A program made the position numbers and the translations under genes. A stretch of DNA of 64,000 nt, taken from Oculatella sp. LEGE 06141. Its GTDB lineage: Bacteria > Cyanobacteriota > Cyanobacteriia > Elainellales > Elainellaceae. Positions 18,849-26,604 of the stretch are shown here, one piece after another (positions within the stretch are counted from its first letter, which is position 1; every line of letters starts with the position of its first letter). A model generated the notes under the pieces. That model was not told where the DNA came from and ran no database searches. It saw nothing but the letters and a program-made list of their open reading frames with translations. Location: contig NZ_JADEWO010000030.1 of the NCBI RefSeq assembly GCF_015207605.1, positions 1 to 64,000 on the forward strand. Reading direction: 5' to 3'.

Positions 18849-18980
18849 ATCAATCCCTTAAAGTGTTGAAACAAACACCCGGAGTGTGCGATATTATTCA
18901 CACAGGTACAAGCCAGTGCGTCCCCTGCGAAGTTCTGCACTGGCTCAAGCTCCCTTTGTTTATTTAGGAGACAATCTATT

Positions 18981-19181
18981 ATGACGTACGGTGATCGCCT
19001 GCGAAAGCGATGGGCTGTCGTTCGCCTATTGCCCAACATGCAACGAGTGGATGTGGGATGGTTTTACCAATACTCGGATGCAGACGGATACGCCAAAACG
19101 CTGCGCCGATTAGACCCAGAATTTCAGTTTGAGGTGGTGTTTGATGTCGGGCTAGTCGAGAGGCAAGGCTTACAGATTTAG
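18981..19181 (+). CDS. small basic protein of unknown function
   Basis: 66 residues starting with an ATG after a good TTTAGGAG site. Sequence is basic at the start (YGDRLRKRWAVVRLLPN) and then acidic/aromatic (DVGWFYQYSDADGYAKTLRRLDPEFQFEVVFDV). The YSDADGYAKTLRRL stretch suggests a compact alpha/beta fold. No family is recognised. It is divergent from the tandem XRE genes, so those regulators may act on the shared intergenic region (18849-18980). Confidence 0.6.
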   Translation: MTYGDRLRKRWAVVRLLPNMQRVDVGWFYQYSDADGYAKTLRRLDPEFQFEVVFDVGLVERQGLQI

Positions 19182-19214
19182 GGATTGAGTGGGCGATTGA
19201 TGAACAAAGCAGAC

Positions 19215-19307
19215 TTACAGCAGTTCTCAATCGAGTCAGCCACAGTCTCGCCAGGATGGGGGTGGAGTGTTTGGTGTGTGGTGAATGCAAATGAGAATGG
19301 CTGTAAA
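19215..19307. mobile_element. MITE family A, copy 2
   Basis: 93-bp element from TTACAGC to GCTGTAAA, sister of 12717-12809. The first ~55 bases are identical in both copies; the middle carries small changes (GGGGGTGGAG for GGCTGTGGGG) and the right end has an extra few bases. The terminal inverted repeat is better kept here (TTACAGCAGTTCTCA against TTACAGCCATTCTCA, 13 of 15). It is flanked by TA on both sides. The short plus-strand open frame across it is not a gene. Confidence 0.75.
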
Positions 19308-19602
19308 GCTGCACCAGTCGCAGTGCTGGTTGAAGCCCCTCGACTCTCAATTCGACCCAAAGGTCAAAGACATCTGTTCCGCTAAATCCATTTGGTTGAT
19401 CTTCACCTCCCTTCTTGCTGGATGGTCAGGCACCTGACACTAACACTTTGGAAAGATAGCAGAACATTAGCAAATCGTTAATGTAGAAATACAAGTAGTT
19501 ATCTAATTCAACAGTAGATAACTAGGATGCGTTAAATTAACTCTTCCAAATCAATATCTGGGTTAGCCTTCAACGGCGTTTTACTGGATCAAAAAAGGTT
19601 TG
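19308..19602. other. noncoding stretch between MITE copies
   Basis: About 300 AT-rich bases with no supportable gene. Short direct repeats (TAGATAACTA, AACAGTAGATAAC) occur near 19500; nothing else stands out. Confidence 0.3.
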
Positions 19603-19783
19603 AGAGGATGTTTTAGAAGTAGCAAATGTACTGCATGTGCCCCCTAAATCCCCCAAGGTTGGGGGACTTCCGCGCCAGTTCTATTTCAAAGTCCCCGTTC
19701 GGCTGAGCGCTCACGTCGAAGCCAGAATTGGAGGATTTAGGAGGCGGTTCGGGCGACACTCAGCACCTTTAAAACATTCTCCA
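19603..19783. mobile_element. MITE family B, copy 1
   Basis: About 180 bp bounded by imperfect inverted ends: GAGGATGTTTTAGAAG on the left and the complement of GAGAATGTTTTAAAGG on the right. Inside is the CCCCCTAAATCCCCCA...TGGGGGACTT motif and a facing GGAGGATTTAGGAGGCGG, so the element is a large imperfect palindrome. It is the same family as the elements at 19834-20009, 22191-22348 and 50688-50755. No coding capacity. Confidence 0.65.
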
Positions 19784-19833
19784 AGTCCTGGTTCTGGAGG
19801 CAATTTAATTGCTTTAGTTAGGTCGCATTGCTG

Positions 19834-20009
19834 AGCGGTTGTCTGAAAAATAGAAACTGTTCTGCAAGCCCCCTGAATCCTCCAACGTTGGAGGACTTCT
19901 GAACCTTTCTCCGTTTAAGTTTCTCCAGAGTTGGGGACTCAGCACTTGCAGCAAGCAAGAAAAGCGGGCGGCTTGAACTGCGATTAGCACTTCCAAGACA
20001 TCCTCTGAG
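19834..20009. mobile_element. MITE family B, copy 2 (degenerate)
   Basis: About 175 bp with CCCCCTGAATCCTCCA ... TGGAGGACTT in the left half and an outer right end CCAAGACATCCTCTGA that is the complement of the family start (AGAGGATGTCTTGG). The left outer end (GGTTGTCTGAAAAA) is worn. Divergence from the copies at 19603 and 22191 is high, so this is an older insertion. Confidence 0.55.
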
Positions 20010-20110
20010 GAAGGGCGATCGCAGAGCCATACAAGGTTTGGTCACACTGGTTGCAGTCTGTAGAGCTATTAACCCGGCCATAAAAGATTTGGCATAAGGG
20101 ATTGGGGTTC

Positions 20111-20152
20111 GACTCCGCTCACCCCACACGGGAGCGAGTGCTGAGCGGAGTC
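20111..20152. repeat. long-arm hairpin, dispersed-repeat-like
   Basis: GACTCCGCTCA (20111-20121) and TGAGCGGAGTC (20142-20152) are perfect 11-bp inverted arms around a 20-base GC-rich loop. It lies in noncoding DNA upstream of the gene at 20261. It lacks a T-run on either side, so it does not look like a simple terminator; a REP/hairpin repeat is more likely. Confidence 0.6.
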
Positions 20153-20260
20153 CAAACACGGTTTGCCCTAAGAACAATGGCTGCCAGGTTAATAAACAAA
20201 TCGGCTTTTAACGTATCCCTTGATTCTTCGATAAGAGGAACAACCACAGGAGGAAAGTGT

Positions 20261-20491
20261 ATGCATTGGTTCTATTTTTTGGTGGCCTGGTCATTTGTTG
20301 CACTCATTGCTTGGAACATTTGGGCAATGATTCGGGACAGCTTGAGATCTGCCAGGAAACTGCATCAAGTTCCCTGCGCTAAGTGCCAATTTTTTACAGG
20401 GAGTCATTATCTCAAGTGTCCAATCCATCCTTCGAGCGCACTAACCGAAGATGCCATCGGTTGCTCTGACTTTTGGCCGTATAATCAGTAG
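20261..20491 (+). CDS. small membrane protein with cysteine motif
   Basis: 76 residues from an ATG behind a very strong AGGAGGAAA site. One N-terminal membrane helix (FYFLVAWSFVALIAWNIWAMI) is followed by a basic stretch and a cytoplasmic tail with four cysteines (CAKCQFF, KCPIHP, GCSDFWP) that could bind a metal. It resembles small cyanobacterial membrane proteins of unknown role. An in-frame extension to 20102 exists but has no ribosome site and crosses the hairpin repeat, so I do not use it. Confidence 0.75.
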   Translation: MHWFYFLVAWSFVALIAWNIWAMIRDSLRSARKLHQVPCAKCQFFTGSHYLKCPIHPSSALTEDAIGCSDFWPYNQ

Positions 20492-20522
20492 CTTCTAGCC
20501 ATTGAAGACGATCGCCCCAAAA

Positions 20523-22151
20523 TTACTCTACCCGGCGTAAAAGACCTCGAAGCGCTACAACACCGAGGCCAAGAGTTTTATAGCCCACCTTTTCAAACAG
20601 CACTACAATTTTGTCGCCTTCATATCGCATCACTGTCCCTTTTCCCCAGGATCTGTGAACCACCTGGCTATTGATTGGGAACGGTTGGCGATCGGTTTCT
20701 TCAACGGTGACTCCAGCCTTGCAGTTGTCGCAGAAGCCGCACGGTTCATCTTGCTCTTCTCCGAAGTAGTTGAGTAAATACTCACGGCGGCAATCTTTAA
20801 CTTCGGCATAGCCTCGCATCATTTCCAGACGCGATCGCTCGAACTGCGCCCATTGTTCCTGAGCATCCAGAGCGGCAGCAGTGACCGTTTCAGGATCGTT
20901 GAGTGTCTCTTTAGCAGTGATTTCTCCGGTTGGTAATGTCTCAATCGCCTCGATCTCCGCTAGCCAGTTCAACGCTGTCTTCAATTTTGCTTTAGAAAAA
21001 TCAATTTCATCCTCTAACTGTTTAGGATCAACAGCGTCCGGCTGTTTCTGTAGGGCTTTAGCAATGTGTTCAATATGCTCTGCATCAATTTGCCCACCGC
21101 TCGCAAAAAAGCGCCGCAGGTTTAAATCCTTTGGGTTATAAAACAGGATAGCTTCAGCCCGTTCCCCATCCCGCCCCGCACGCCCAATTTCCTGATAATA
21201 GGAATCGACAGAATCGCTGATATCAGCATGGAACACAAAACGAACATTGGGTTTATCGACTCCCATACCAAATGCAGTCGTTGCCACTAAAACCTCAATT
21301 TCATCAGCCATAAAAGCCGCTTCAACGGCTTCTCGATCGCCCTTTTTCATACCTGCATGATAGAAACTTGCAGTCAGATTTTCCCCTTTTAGCAATTGAG
21401 CTAACTCTTCAGTGCGTTTGCGTGTAGCCGCGTAAACGATACCTGGTTTTTCAGCTCGCACGACCTGCTTTAACAAAGCGCTTTGTTTTTCCACCTCATC
21501 TTCAAAGCGCTCAACGGCTAGCCAGATATTAGGGCGATCGAACCCGCGTACAATCGTGGACGCTTTCTGCATTCCCAAACGTTCTACAATCTCTTTTCGG
21601 ACAGGCGGTGCCGCCGTTGCCGTCAGTGCCAAAATCCTGGGATGATTGAGTGCGTCAACAACGGATTTCAATTGCAAATAATCGGGTCGAAAGTCGTGCC
21701 CCCACGAACTAATGCAATGAGCTTCGTCAACTACAAATAAACTCGGTTTAGCCGATTTAAGATGATTCAATGTTTCAGGATTTTTGAATTGTTCAGGTGC
21801 TAAAAATAGAAACTCTACTTCTCCTTCTTCTAAGTCTTCAAATGCCTCATCTCGCTCCGATTTAAGGATTGCTGAATTAACAACTGCTGCCTCTCCTACC
21901 TCTTGTTGAGCGATCGCCTGCGCTTGATCTCGCTGAAGCGCAATTAACGGAGAAACAACTACTGTAGGCCCCGGAATCAAGAATGCCGCCATTTGATAAA
22001 TGGCCGATTTTCCGCCACCTGTCGGCATTACCACAAGCGTATCGCGTTCCCCAAGAATAGATTTTAGTGCTAGCAACTGTCCTGGATGAAGTTCTTCAAA
22101 TCCAAAGCGTTCCCGAGCAGTTTTTTGTAATTTCTTATCCTGCGCCTTCAT
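20523..22151 (-). CDS. RecQ-family ATP-dependent DNA helicase
   Basis: 542 residues. The superfamily 2 motifs appear in order: RecQ motif 0 and I (ELHPGQLLALKSILGERDTLVVMPTGGGKS), DEAH box (VVDEAHCISSWGHDFRPDY), motif III (LALTATAAP), V and VI (TTAFGMGVDKPNVRFV, YYQEIGRAGRDG), then the zinc-binding cysteines (CRREYLLNYF...CGFCDNC). It unwinds DNA 3'-5' in recombination and repair. It is shorter than E. coli RecQ and has no HRDC domain; the last ~80 residues form a small beta-rich domain (GKGTVMRYEGDKIVVLFEKVGYK). The family holds several paralogues in cyanobacteria, so I give no gene symbol. Confidence 0.93.
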   Translation of the reverse strand: MKAQDKKLQKTARERFGFEELHPGQLLALKSILGERDTLVVMPTGGGKSAIYQMAAFLIPGPTVVVSPLIALQRDQAQAIAQQEVGEAAVVNSAILKSERDEAFEDLEEGEVEFLFLAPEQFKNPETLNHLKSAKPSLFVVDEAHCISSWGHDFRPDYLQLKSVVDALNHPRILALTATAAPPVRKEIVERLGMQKASTIVRGFDRPNIWLAVERFEDEVEKQSALLKQVVRAEKPGIVYAATRKRTEELAQLLKGENLTASFYHAGMKKGDREAVEAAFMADEIEVLVATTAFGMGVDKPNVRFVFHADISDSVDSYYQEIGRAGRDGERAEAILFYNPKDLNLRRFFASGGQIDAEHIEHIAKALQKQPDAVDPKQLEDEIDFSKAKLKTALNWLAEIEAIETLPTGEITAKETLNDPETVTAAALDAQEQWAQFERSRLEMMRGYAEVKDCRREYLLNYFGEEQDEPCGFCDNCKAGVTVEETDRQPFPINSQVVHRSWGKGTVMRYEGDKIVVLFEKVGYKTLGLGVVALRGLLRRVE

Positions 22152-22190
22152 ATTTAATCTCTACTGGGAACTAATCTTTTGATTATTTTT

Positions 22191-22348
22191 TAAGAGGATG
22201 TCTTAAAAGTGTTAAGCTCCAACTCGAACCGCCCCCTAATCCCCCAAAATTGGGGGACTTCCGAATCAATTCTGTTTCAAAGTCCCCCAATTTTGGGGGA
22301 TTTAGGGGGCTGATTTAGAATGTTGAGCCATTCTCAGATACCCTCTAA
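22191..22348. mobile_element. MITE family B, copy 3 (best preserved)
   Basis: About 158 bp just upstream of the recQ-type gene. The outer ends are AAGAGGATGTCTTAAAA and the complement of AGAGGGTATCTGAGAA. The centre carries two facing palindromes, CCCCCAAAATTGGGGG and CCCCCAATTTTGGGGG, so nearly the whole element can fold into one long hairpin. The CCCCCTAATCCCCCA and GGGGGATTTAGGGGGC arms show the same family as 19603, 19834 and 50688. It has no coding capacity. Confidence 0.75.
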
Positions 22349-22974
22349 CGTTGTAATCACGAGGATAGCGAATTGAAAAACTGGTTAGATCTTCAAATAG
22401 ATGGAGAAAAACTAGCTGATGTGTCTCAAAATTTTTCTCTGGCAATCGATACTTCAATCATGATTAATTAACTCAATTAAAAGAATTAAGAGAGATTAAT
22501 AAGCATCAATTTCTGGTGTAGATGTTGGAGCAGCCTCTGTTTACGGGGCTACATGAGGAAGAAATCTCATTGACTGACAAACGCACTCGAACCTTCATCC
22601 TGCTGTAGATATCGGTCTTAGCCAGGTGTGAACTCGAAGCCGATCGCGGATTGGCTAAACCTGCCCTTGCCGAGATTTATCCGGCAAACAAAGGAGAAAA
22701 GGTCGCTTTTGATTCAGTTTCTTTTTGAACTTTATCAATGAAGAAAACTTAATTCTCCCTTGTGTTTGCAGTTACAACTGCATTCAAAGCGGGTCGCTCT
22801 TTAGTCAGAAATGTGGCGAAGCCGTACCCGGTAAAGTAGTGAGCTAATCGACCCACAATTTGCAGGATGCAAAACACTGTAATTGCCTGTAGCTGAGACT
22901 AAATGTATTCATTCTGTTGGGTTCATTTTTTCAAAGCGTGACTTGATGTTGGAGCCGAGCAATCCCGAAAGCCC
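22349..22974. other. noncoding region between MITE B and flavoprotein gene
   Basis: About 620 bases. It holds a 28-residue open frame (22522-22608) treated separately, AT-rich stretches (GATTAATTAACTCAATT near 22460), and no other supportable gene. Composition is poorer in HIP1 sites than the neighbours, in keeping with inserted or decayed DNA. Confidence 0.4.
22522..22608 (+). CDS. 28-residue peptide frame, leader-like, doubtful
   Basis: ATG to TAG frame of 28 residues beginning MLEQPLFTGLHEEE. The PLFTxLxxEE pattern recalls leader regions of small cyanobacterial ribosomal peptides, but there is no Gly-Gly cleavage site and no core of the expected kind; the rest is basic. The ribosome site is weak. 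It may be the remnant of a longer gene or chance. Confidence 0.2.
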   Translation: MLEQPLFTGLHEEEISLTDKRTRTFILL

Positions 22975-24441
22975 TCATTTGCGTGACCACGATCGCCGAA
23001 GATTAAACCAATTTTCCAGGCAATCTCGCCAAAAGGGATGGCGATCGCGCCGCTGCTGCTGCCAGTCTGCCGCTGCATGGCTTAGCACCTCTGAAAAGCT
23101 AGGCGATACCGTTTGCAGGTTGGCGATCGCGTCCATTGACAGGGTGTGCTGCATGGCAAGGGCGATCGTGCCAATGAATTCACTCATGTCTCCTCCCACC
23201 AAATGGGCACCCAAAATCTCACCTGTGGGTTTAACAATGAGCTTACACAGGCCAGTGGTTTCATCACGAAGTTGCGCCTTGGCCAGCGCTTTAAAGGGAT
23301 AGCGTAACACCATGATTTCATCGCCGTAGTTGCGCCGCGCCTGCGCTTCGGTGAGTCCTACCCTGGCTAGCTCTGGATCGGTCAACACAGCCCAGGGCAC
23401 CGTTGCATAATTCACCGAGCGAGTAGGAAGAAACAGCGCATTTCTAAGCGCCACATCAACCTCATGCCGAGCCAGTTGTGGAAAGCCATAGCCGCCCAGC
23501 ACCGCACCGCAGGCGTAAATTCGAGGGTGAACGGTTTGCAGTTGTCGGTTTACCTGAATGCCTCGACGATGCCACTTGACCCCAACTCCTTCTAAGTTGA
23601 GCGATTCAACCCAGGGACGATGCCCCGTTGCTAGCACGATCGCATCTGCTTCTAAGGCTTGATTCCCTGCCTGAACCCAGGTTTTATGCCCCAGCCGTTT
23701 CGTTTGAATGACTGCCGTTTGGGTTAAAACACGGATACCCTCTGCTTCAAGCTGAGCCTGAATCAGGTAAGCCGCTTCGGCATCTTCGCAGGGTAAAAGC
23801 TGCGAGTGGTTGATAATGAGAGTGACCTGAGAACCCAATCGGGCAAAGGCTTGAGCCAGTTCCACCCCTGCGGGTTCTGCGCCAATGATAATCAGCTTTT
23901 CTGGCAGTGTTTGCCAGTTGGCGGTAGATAGGGATGCCAGGGTCAGATAGTTAACCGCCGCCAACCCTTCGATCGCCGGAATAGCCGGACGGCTACCCGT
24001 TGCAATCAGGTAAGACCGGGCATGGAGCGATCGCCCATTGGCCTCCACGGTCAGACTGGGACGTGGGCTAAACTCCCCCTGCCCCAAAACGACATCGACT
24101 CCCTGTGCGGCTAACAACGGCAGCGATCGGGCTTCGGCCTGCACCTCTGCCGCCAGTTGTGTCCAGGTTTGTCCCTGCGGCCACTGCATCGATAGGGATG
24201 ATTGGCTGGGATCAACGCCATCCCATTGGATGCCCCGCTCGTTGGCTCGTCGCAGGTGTTGAGCCATCCGTCCCATTTGATTAACCGAATGGGCATAGAA
24301 CGCGTCTGTATCCAGAGCAGATACCATCTCCGGATCGGGTTCAACCAGAGCGACACGGGCTTTGAACTGTACGGCTTTTGCTGCCGCATATCGAGCGATC
24401 GCACTGCCGCCAAGAATCACGAGGTCGTAGTCAACCGCCAT
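22975..24441 (-). CDS. FAD/NAD(P) oxidoreductase of the disulfide-reductase fold, lacking redox cysteines
   Basis: 488 residues with the layout of mercuric/dihydrolipoamide reductases: N-terminal FAD motif (DYDLVILGGSAIARYAA), central NAD(P) motif (IIIGAEPAGVELAQAFARLG), second FAD motif (IYACGAVLGGYGFPQLA) and a C-terminal dimerisation domain (GAHLVGGDMSEFIG). The usual redox pair in GTCxNxGCxPSK is absent; that stretch reads EPDPEMVSALDTDAF and contains no cysteine. The C-terminal HPTxSE motif is also changed to SPSFSE. So it should bind flavin and pyridine nucleotide but cannot do disulfide chemistry. Substrate is unknown. Confidence 0.9.
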   Translation of the reverse strand: MAVDYDLVILGGSAIARYAAAKAVQFKARVALVEPDPEMVSALDTDAFYAHSVNQMGRMAQHLRRANERGIQWDGVDPSQSSLSMQWPQGQTWTQLAAEVQAEARSLPLLAAQGVDVVLGQGEFSPRPSLTVEANGRSLHARSYLIATGSRPAIPAIEGLAAVNYLTLASLSTANWQTLPEKLIIIGAEPAGVELAQAFARLGSQVTLIINHSQLLPCEDAEAAYLIQAQLEAEGIRVLTQTAVIQTKRLGHKTWVQAGNQALEADAIVLATGHRPWVESLNLEGVGVKWHRRGIQVNRQLQTVHPRIYACGAVLGGYGFPQLARHEVDVALRNALFLPTRSVNYATVPWAVLTDPELARVGLTEAQARRNYGDEIMVLRYPFKALAKAQLRDETTGLCKLIVKPTGEILGAHLVGGDMSEFIGTIALAMQHTLSMDAIANLQTVSPSFSEVLSHAAADWQQQRRDRHPFWRDCLENWFNLRRSWSRK

Positions 24442-24492
24442 ACATTAGCTAGATGGAAAGAACAGGGTGCCTCACGCCAACGAGGAAATGGC

Positions 24493-24894
24493 CTACGGTT
24501 GATAAACCGTCCCATTCGGCATGATTGTGTATTCCAGGGTAGCGCCTGAAAAGTCTGCTGGGGGATTAATCACCGCGCCATATAAACTAGCGTCGTTCAA
24601 ATTTGCGCCCCGAAAATCAGCACCGCTCAAGTTTGCAGCATTCAAAATGGCACCCCGCAATCTGGCTCGACGCAGATCGGCATTGGATAGGTCTGCCCCG
24701 ACCAAAATCGCCCCGGTTAGATCGACCTCCGACAGGTTCATACCGCTGAGGTTGGCGTTGCTGAGATCACACACCCGACAGGCACCCGTTTCAATTAACC
24801 GAGTCACAGCATCGGGGGTTTGGGCGATCGCCGGGATGCCTCCCATCAACACGACCAGCGGCAGCCACCCGGACAAAGCATGAGGACATTTCAT
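24493..24894 (-). CDS. secreted pentapeptide-repeat protein
   Basis: 133 residues. An N-terminal signal peptide (GWLPLVVLMGGIPAIAQ) is followed by VTRLIETGACRVCDLSNANLSG and about ten A(D/N)Lxx pentapeptides (for example LVGADLSNADLRRARLRGAILNAANLSGADF), which fold as a right-handed quadrilateral beta-helix. It is likely periplasmic or thylakoid-lumenal. The TGACRVCDLSNANL opening with a Cys pair is common in cyanobacterial members. Function is unknown. Confidence 0.9.
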   Translation of the reverse strand: MKCPHALSGWLPLVVLMGGIPAIAQTPDAVTRLIETGACRVCDLSNANLSGMNLSEVDLTGAILVGADLSNADLRRARLRGAILNAANLSGADFRGANLNDASLYGAVINPPADFSGATLEYTIMPNGTVYQP

Positions 24895-24961
24895 ACCGTT
24901 TCACAAACAGTGATCAGTGGTTGGATATCCTCCCCACTTTACCCTTCTCTTTGCTCCTGCT

Positions 24962-25396
24962 TCACGGCAGTTCTGCCGTGTTCTGTCCTCTCTCTAACCC
25001 ATCGATCGCCCACGTCTTCCCATCCTTAACCAGTTCCACGTATAGCGGAACCTGTTCACCCGATGTCAACTCAACGGTGAGATCCAGCGGACACCAATCG
25101 CCCTCGACGTTAAACAAAGGCAACTGTACTCGTTTGTGATGCTTGAGGCGGTTCGCTTTAACGAATTTAGTGAACTGTTTTTTGGAGGTGCGCTTTTGGA
25201 AGTTGGGGGTGGTCATGGCGTAGGCGGCATCCAGGTTTCCGGTAACAATGGCGGCAAAGAAGTGGTTAATCGCCTTTGGTAGCCCTTTAGTTACCAGCAG
25301 AATACTACCTGCGATCAAAAGCCAGATCAGCACGACAATACCCAGAATGCTGATGATACCAATACCAAAATAAGGCAGAATGTCGCTGAAGCTCAT
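24962..25396 (-). CDS. membrane-anchored NTF2-like protein of unknown function
   Basis: 144 residues. A long N-terminal hydrophobic segment (FGIGIISILGIVVLIWLLIAGSILLV) anchors the protein; the rest (INHFFAAIVTGNLDAAYAMTTPNFQKRTSKKQF...) resembles the DUF4864/NTF2-like fold, in which repeated helices and a beta-sheet form a small pocket. It ends with KDGKTWAIDGLERG. No catalytic motif is visible. It stands alone between the pentapeptide gene and tRNA-Ala. Confidence 0.75.
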   Translation of the reverse strand: MSFSDILPYFGIGIISILGIVVLIWLLIAGSILLVTKGLPKAINHFFAAIVTGNLDAAYAMTTPNFQKRTSKKQFTKFVKANRLKHHKRVQLPLFNVEGDWCPLDLTVELTSGEQVPLYVELVKDGKTWAIDGLERGQNTAELP

Positions 25397-25523
25397 ACCA
25401 GCATTTTCAAGTCTGTCGCCTGCAATGGTCTAATGAGTCGGTCGTGTTCATATCTCTATTTGGCAACGCCATTCATGCTTCAGAGATGGACATTCATATT
25501 TGTACAGAACCAAAATGGAGGCA

Positions 25524-25596
25524 TGGAGAGTAGGAGATTCGAACTCCTGGCCTCTGCGGTGCGATCGCAGCGCGCTACCAACTGCGCTAACTCCCC
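25524..25596 (-). tRNA. tRNA-Ala(CGC)
   Basis: A 73-nt cloverleaf: 7-bp acceptor stem GGGGAGT/ACTCTCC, D arm GCGC...GCGC, anticodon stem CTGCG/CGCAG with loop ATCGCAC (anticodon CGC), T arm AGGAG/CTCCT with TTCGAAT, discriminator A, no encoded CCA. Acceptor position 3 pairs with position 70 as G-U, the alanine identity element. It reads GCG codons. The anticodon arm contains the HIP1 octamer. Confidence 0.95.
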
Positions 25597-25704
25597 ATAA
25601 TGCCTCAATATTTTAGCAATATAAGGGTCGCGGCGGTGAGGTAGAGAGAAGGAACAGAACCGTTAGATCTCCAAAAATGTGAGTCTCTATAACAAACAGC
25701 CAAC

Positions 25705-26427
25705 TCACATCACAGGTTGCCGGGACGTGCGGTTGGCAAACACCTCTCGCACCCGATCGAGTTCTATTTCAGAAAGATAGTCTACGGCCCAATTGGCATG
25801 ACGCTGCATCATGTGAAAAGGGTATGTGTTAGCGACACCGACAACCGAAATGCCAGCCCGTTTGGCGGCTTGTAGCCCTGCAAACGTATCTTCGATCGCC
25901 AAACATTCGGTTGGTTGCAGTTGCAGTTCGGGAAATGCCTCATTCAGGCGTTTAATCGCTAACAAGTAGCCTTCTGGATCAGGCTTGCTGGCTGTAATTT
26001 CGTCCCCTGCAACAATAATGGAAAAATTCTTGGCGAGTTCCGTGCGCTCCAGCACTAATTCAATTTCCGATCGCACCGCTCCACTTACCACCGCCATTAC
26101 CACCCGTGCGGACTTCAGTTGAAACATCAGGTCGGGTAAGCCGGGATACATTGGCAGGTTTTCTAAGACCGCTAATTGCTGCTGGTAGGCTCTCGATTTA
26201 CGGGTAATCAGCTCATTCAAATAGGTTTCGCTCACCACTCGTCCTCGCATCGCCAGCAAGTCTGCTAAACAGGCGCGATCGCTACGACCCACGCAAACCT
26301 GCCAGAATTCGTCTGGGTTGGGACGAAGGTTTTCTTCAATTAAGAGCTGAGCAATCAGTTTTTGATGAAGCGGCTCGTCGTTAATGATAACGCCGTTGAA
26401 GTCAAACAAAACAGCTTTCAAAGTCAT
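25705..26427 (-). CDS. HAD-superfamily hydrolase (beta-phosphoglucomutase-like)
   Basis: 240 residues, subfamily IA. Motif I is LFDFNGVIIND, with the nucleophile Asp kept but the usual second Asp (DxD) replaced by Asn; motif II is VVSGA, motif III the Lys of SKPDPEGY, motif IV IEDTFAGLQAAKRAG. The cap region (residues ~17-85) is helical, as in beta-phosphoglucomutase relatives. It should act on a sugar phosphate or another small phosphate ester, but loss of the acid/base Asp may slow or change the reaction. Confidence 0.9.
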   Translation of the reverse strand: MTLKAVLFDFNGVIINDEPLHQKLIAQLLIEENLRPNPDEFWQVCVGRSDRACLADLLAMRGRVVSETYLNELITRKSRAYQQQLAVLENLPMYPGLPDLMFQLKSARVVMAVVSGAVRSEIELVLERTELAKNFSIIVAGDEITASKPDPEGYLLAIKRLNEAFPELQLQPTECLAIEDTFAGLQAAKRAGISVVGVANTYPFHMMQRHANWAVDYLSEIELDRVREVFANRTSRQPVM

Positions 26428-26604
26428 AGGGTTGAGCGGCTAGCAGTGACGAATGGGAGTAACTCAGTAGTGGCGAGGGGGTAAGGATGACAGTCGTAAT
26501 GCGGTACCAGCAATTGCTGAACCGTTCCAAGCGTAATCGATCTAGGTTCCCTGCTGCACCGGATTGGATGCCAGGAAAGCGAAGGTCAACCCTCAGCAGA
26601 TGCT

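Noticed and set aside
19178-19385. short frames across MITE A copy 2
   Set aside because: Same repeat effect as above; no ribosome site.
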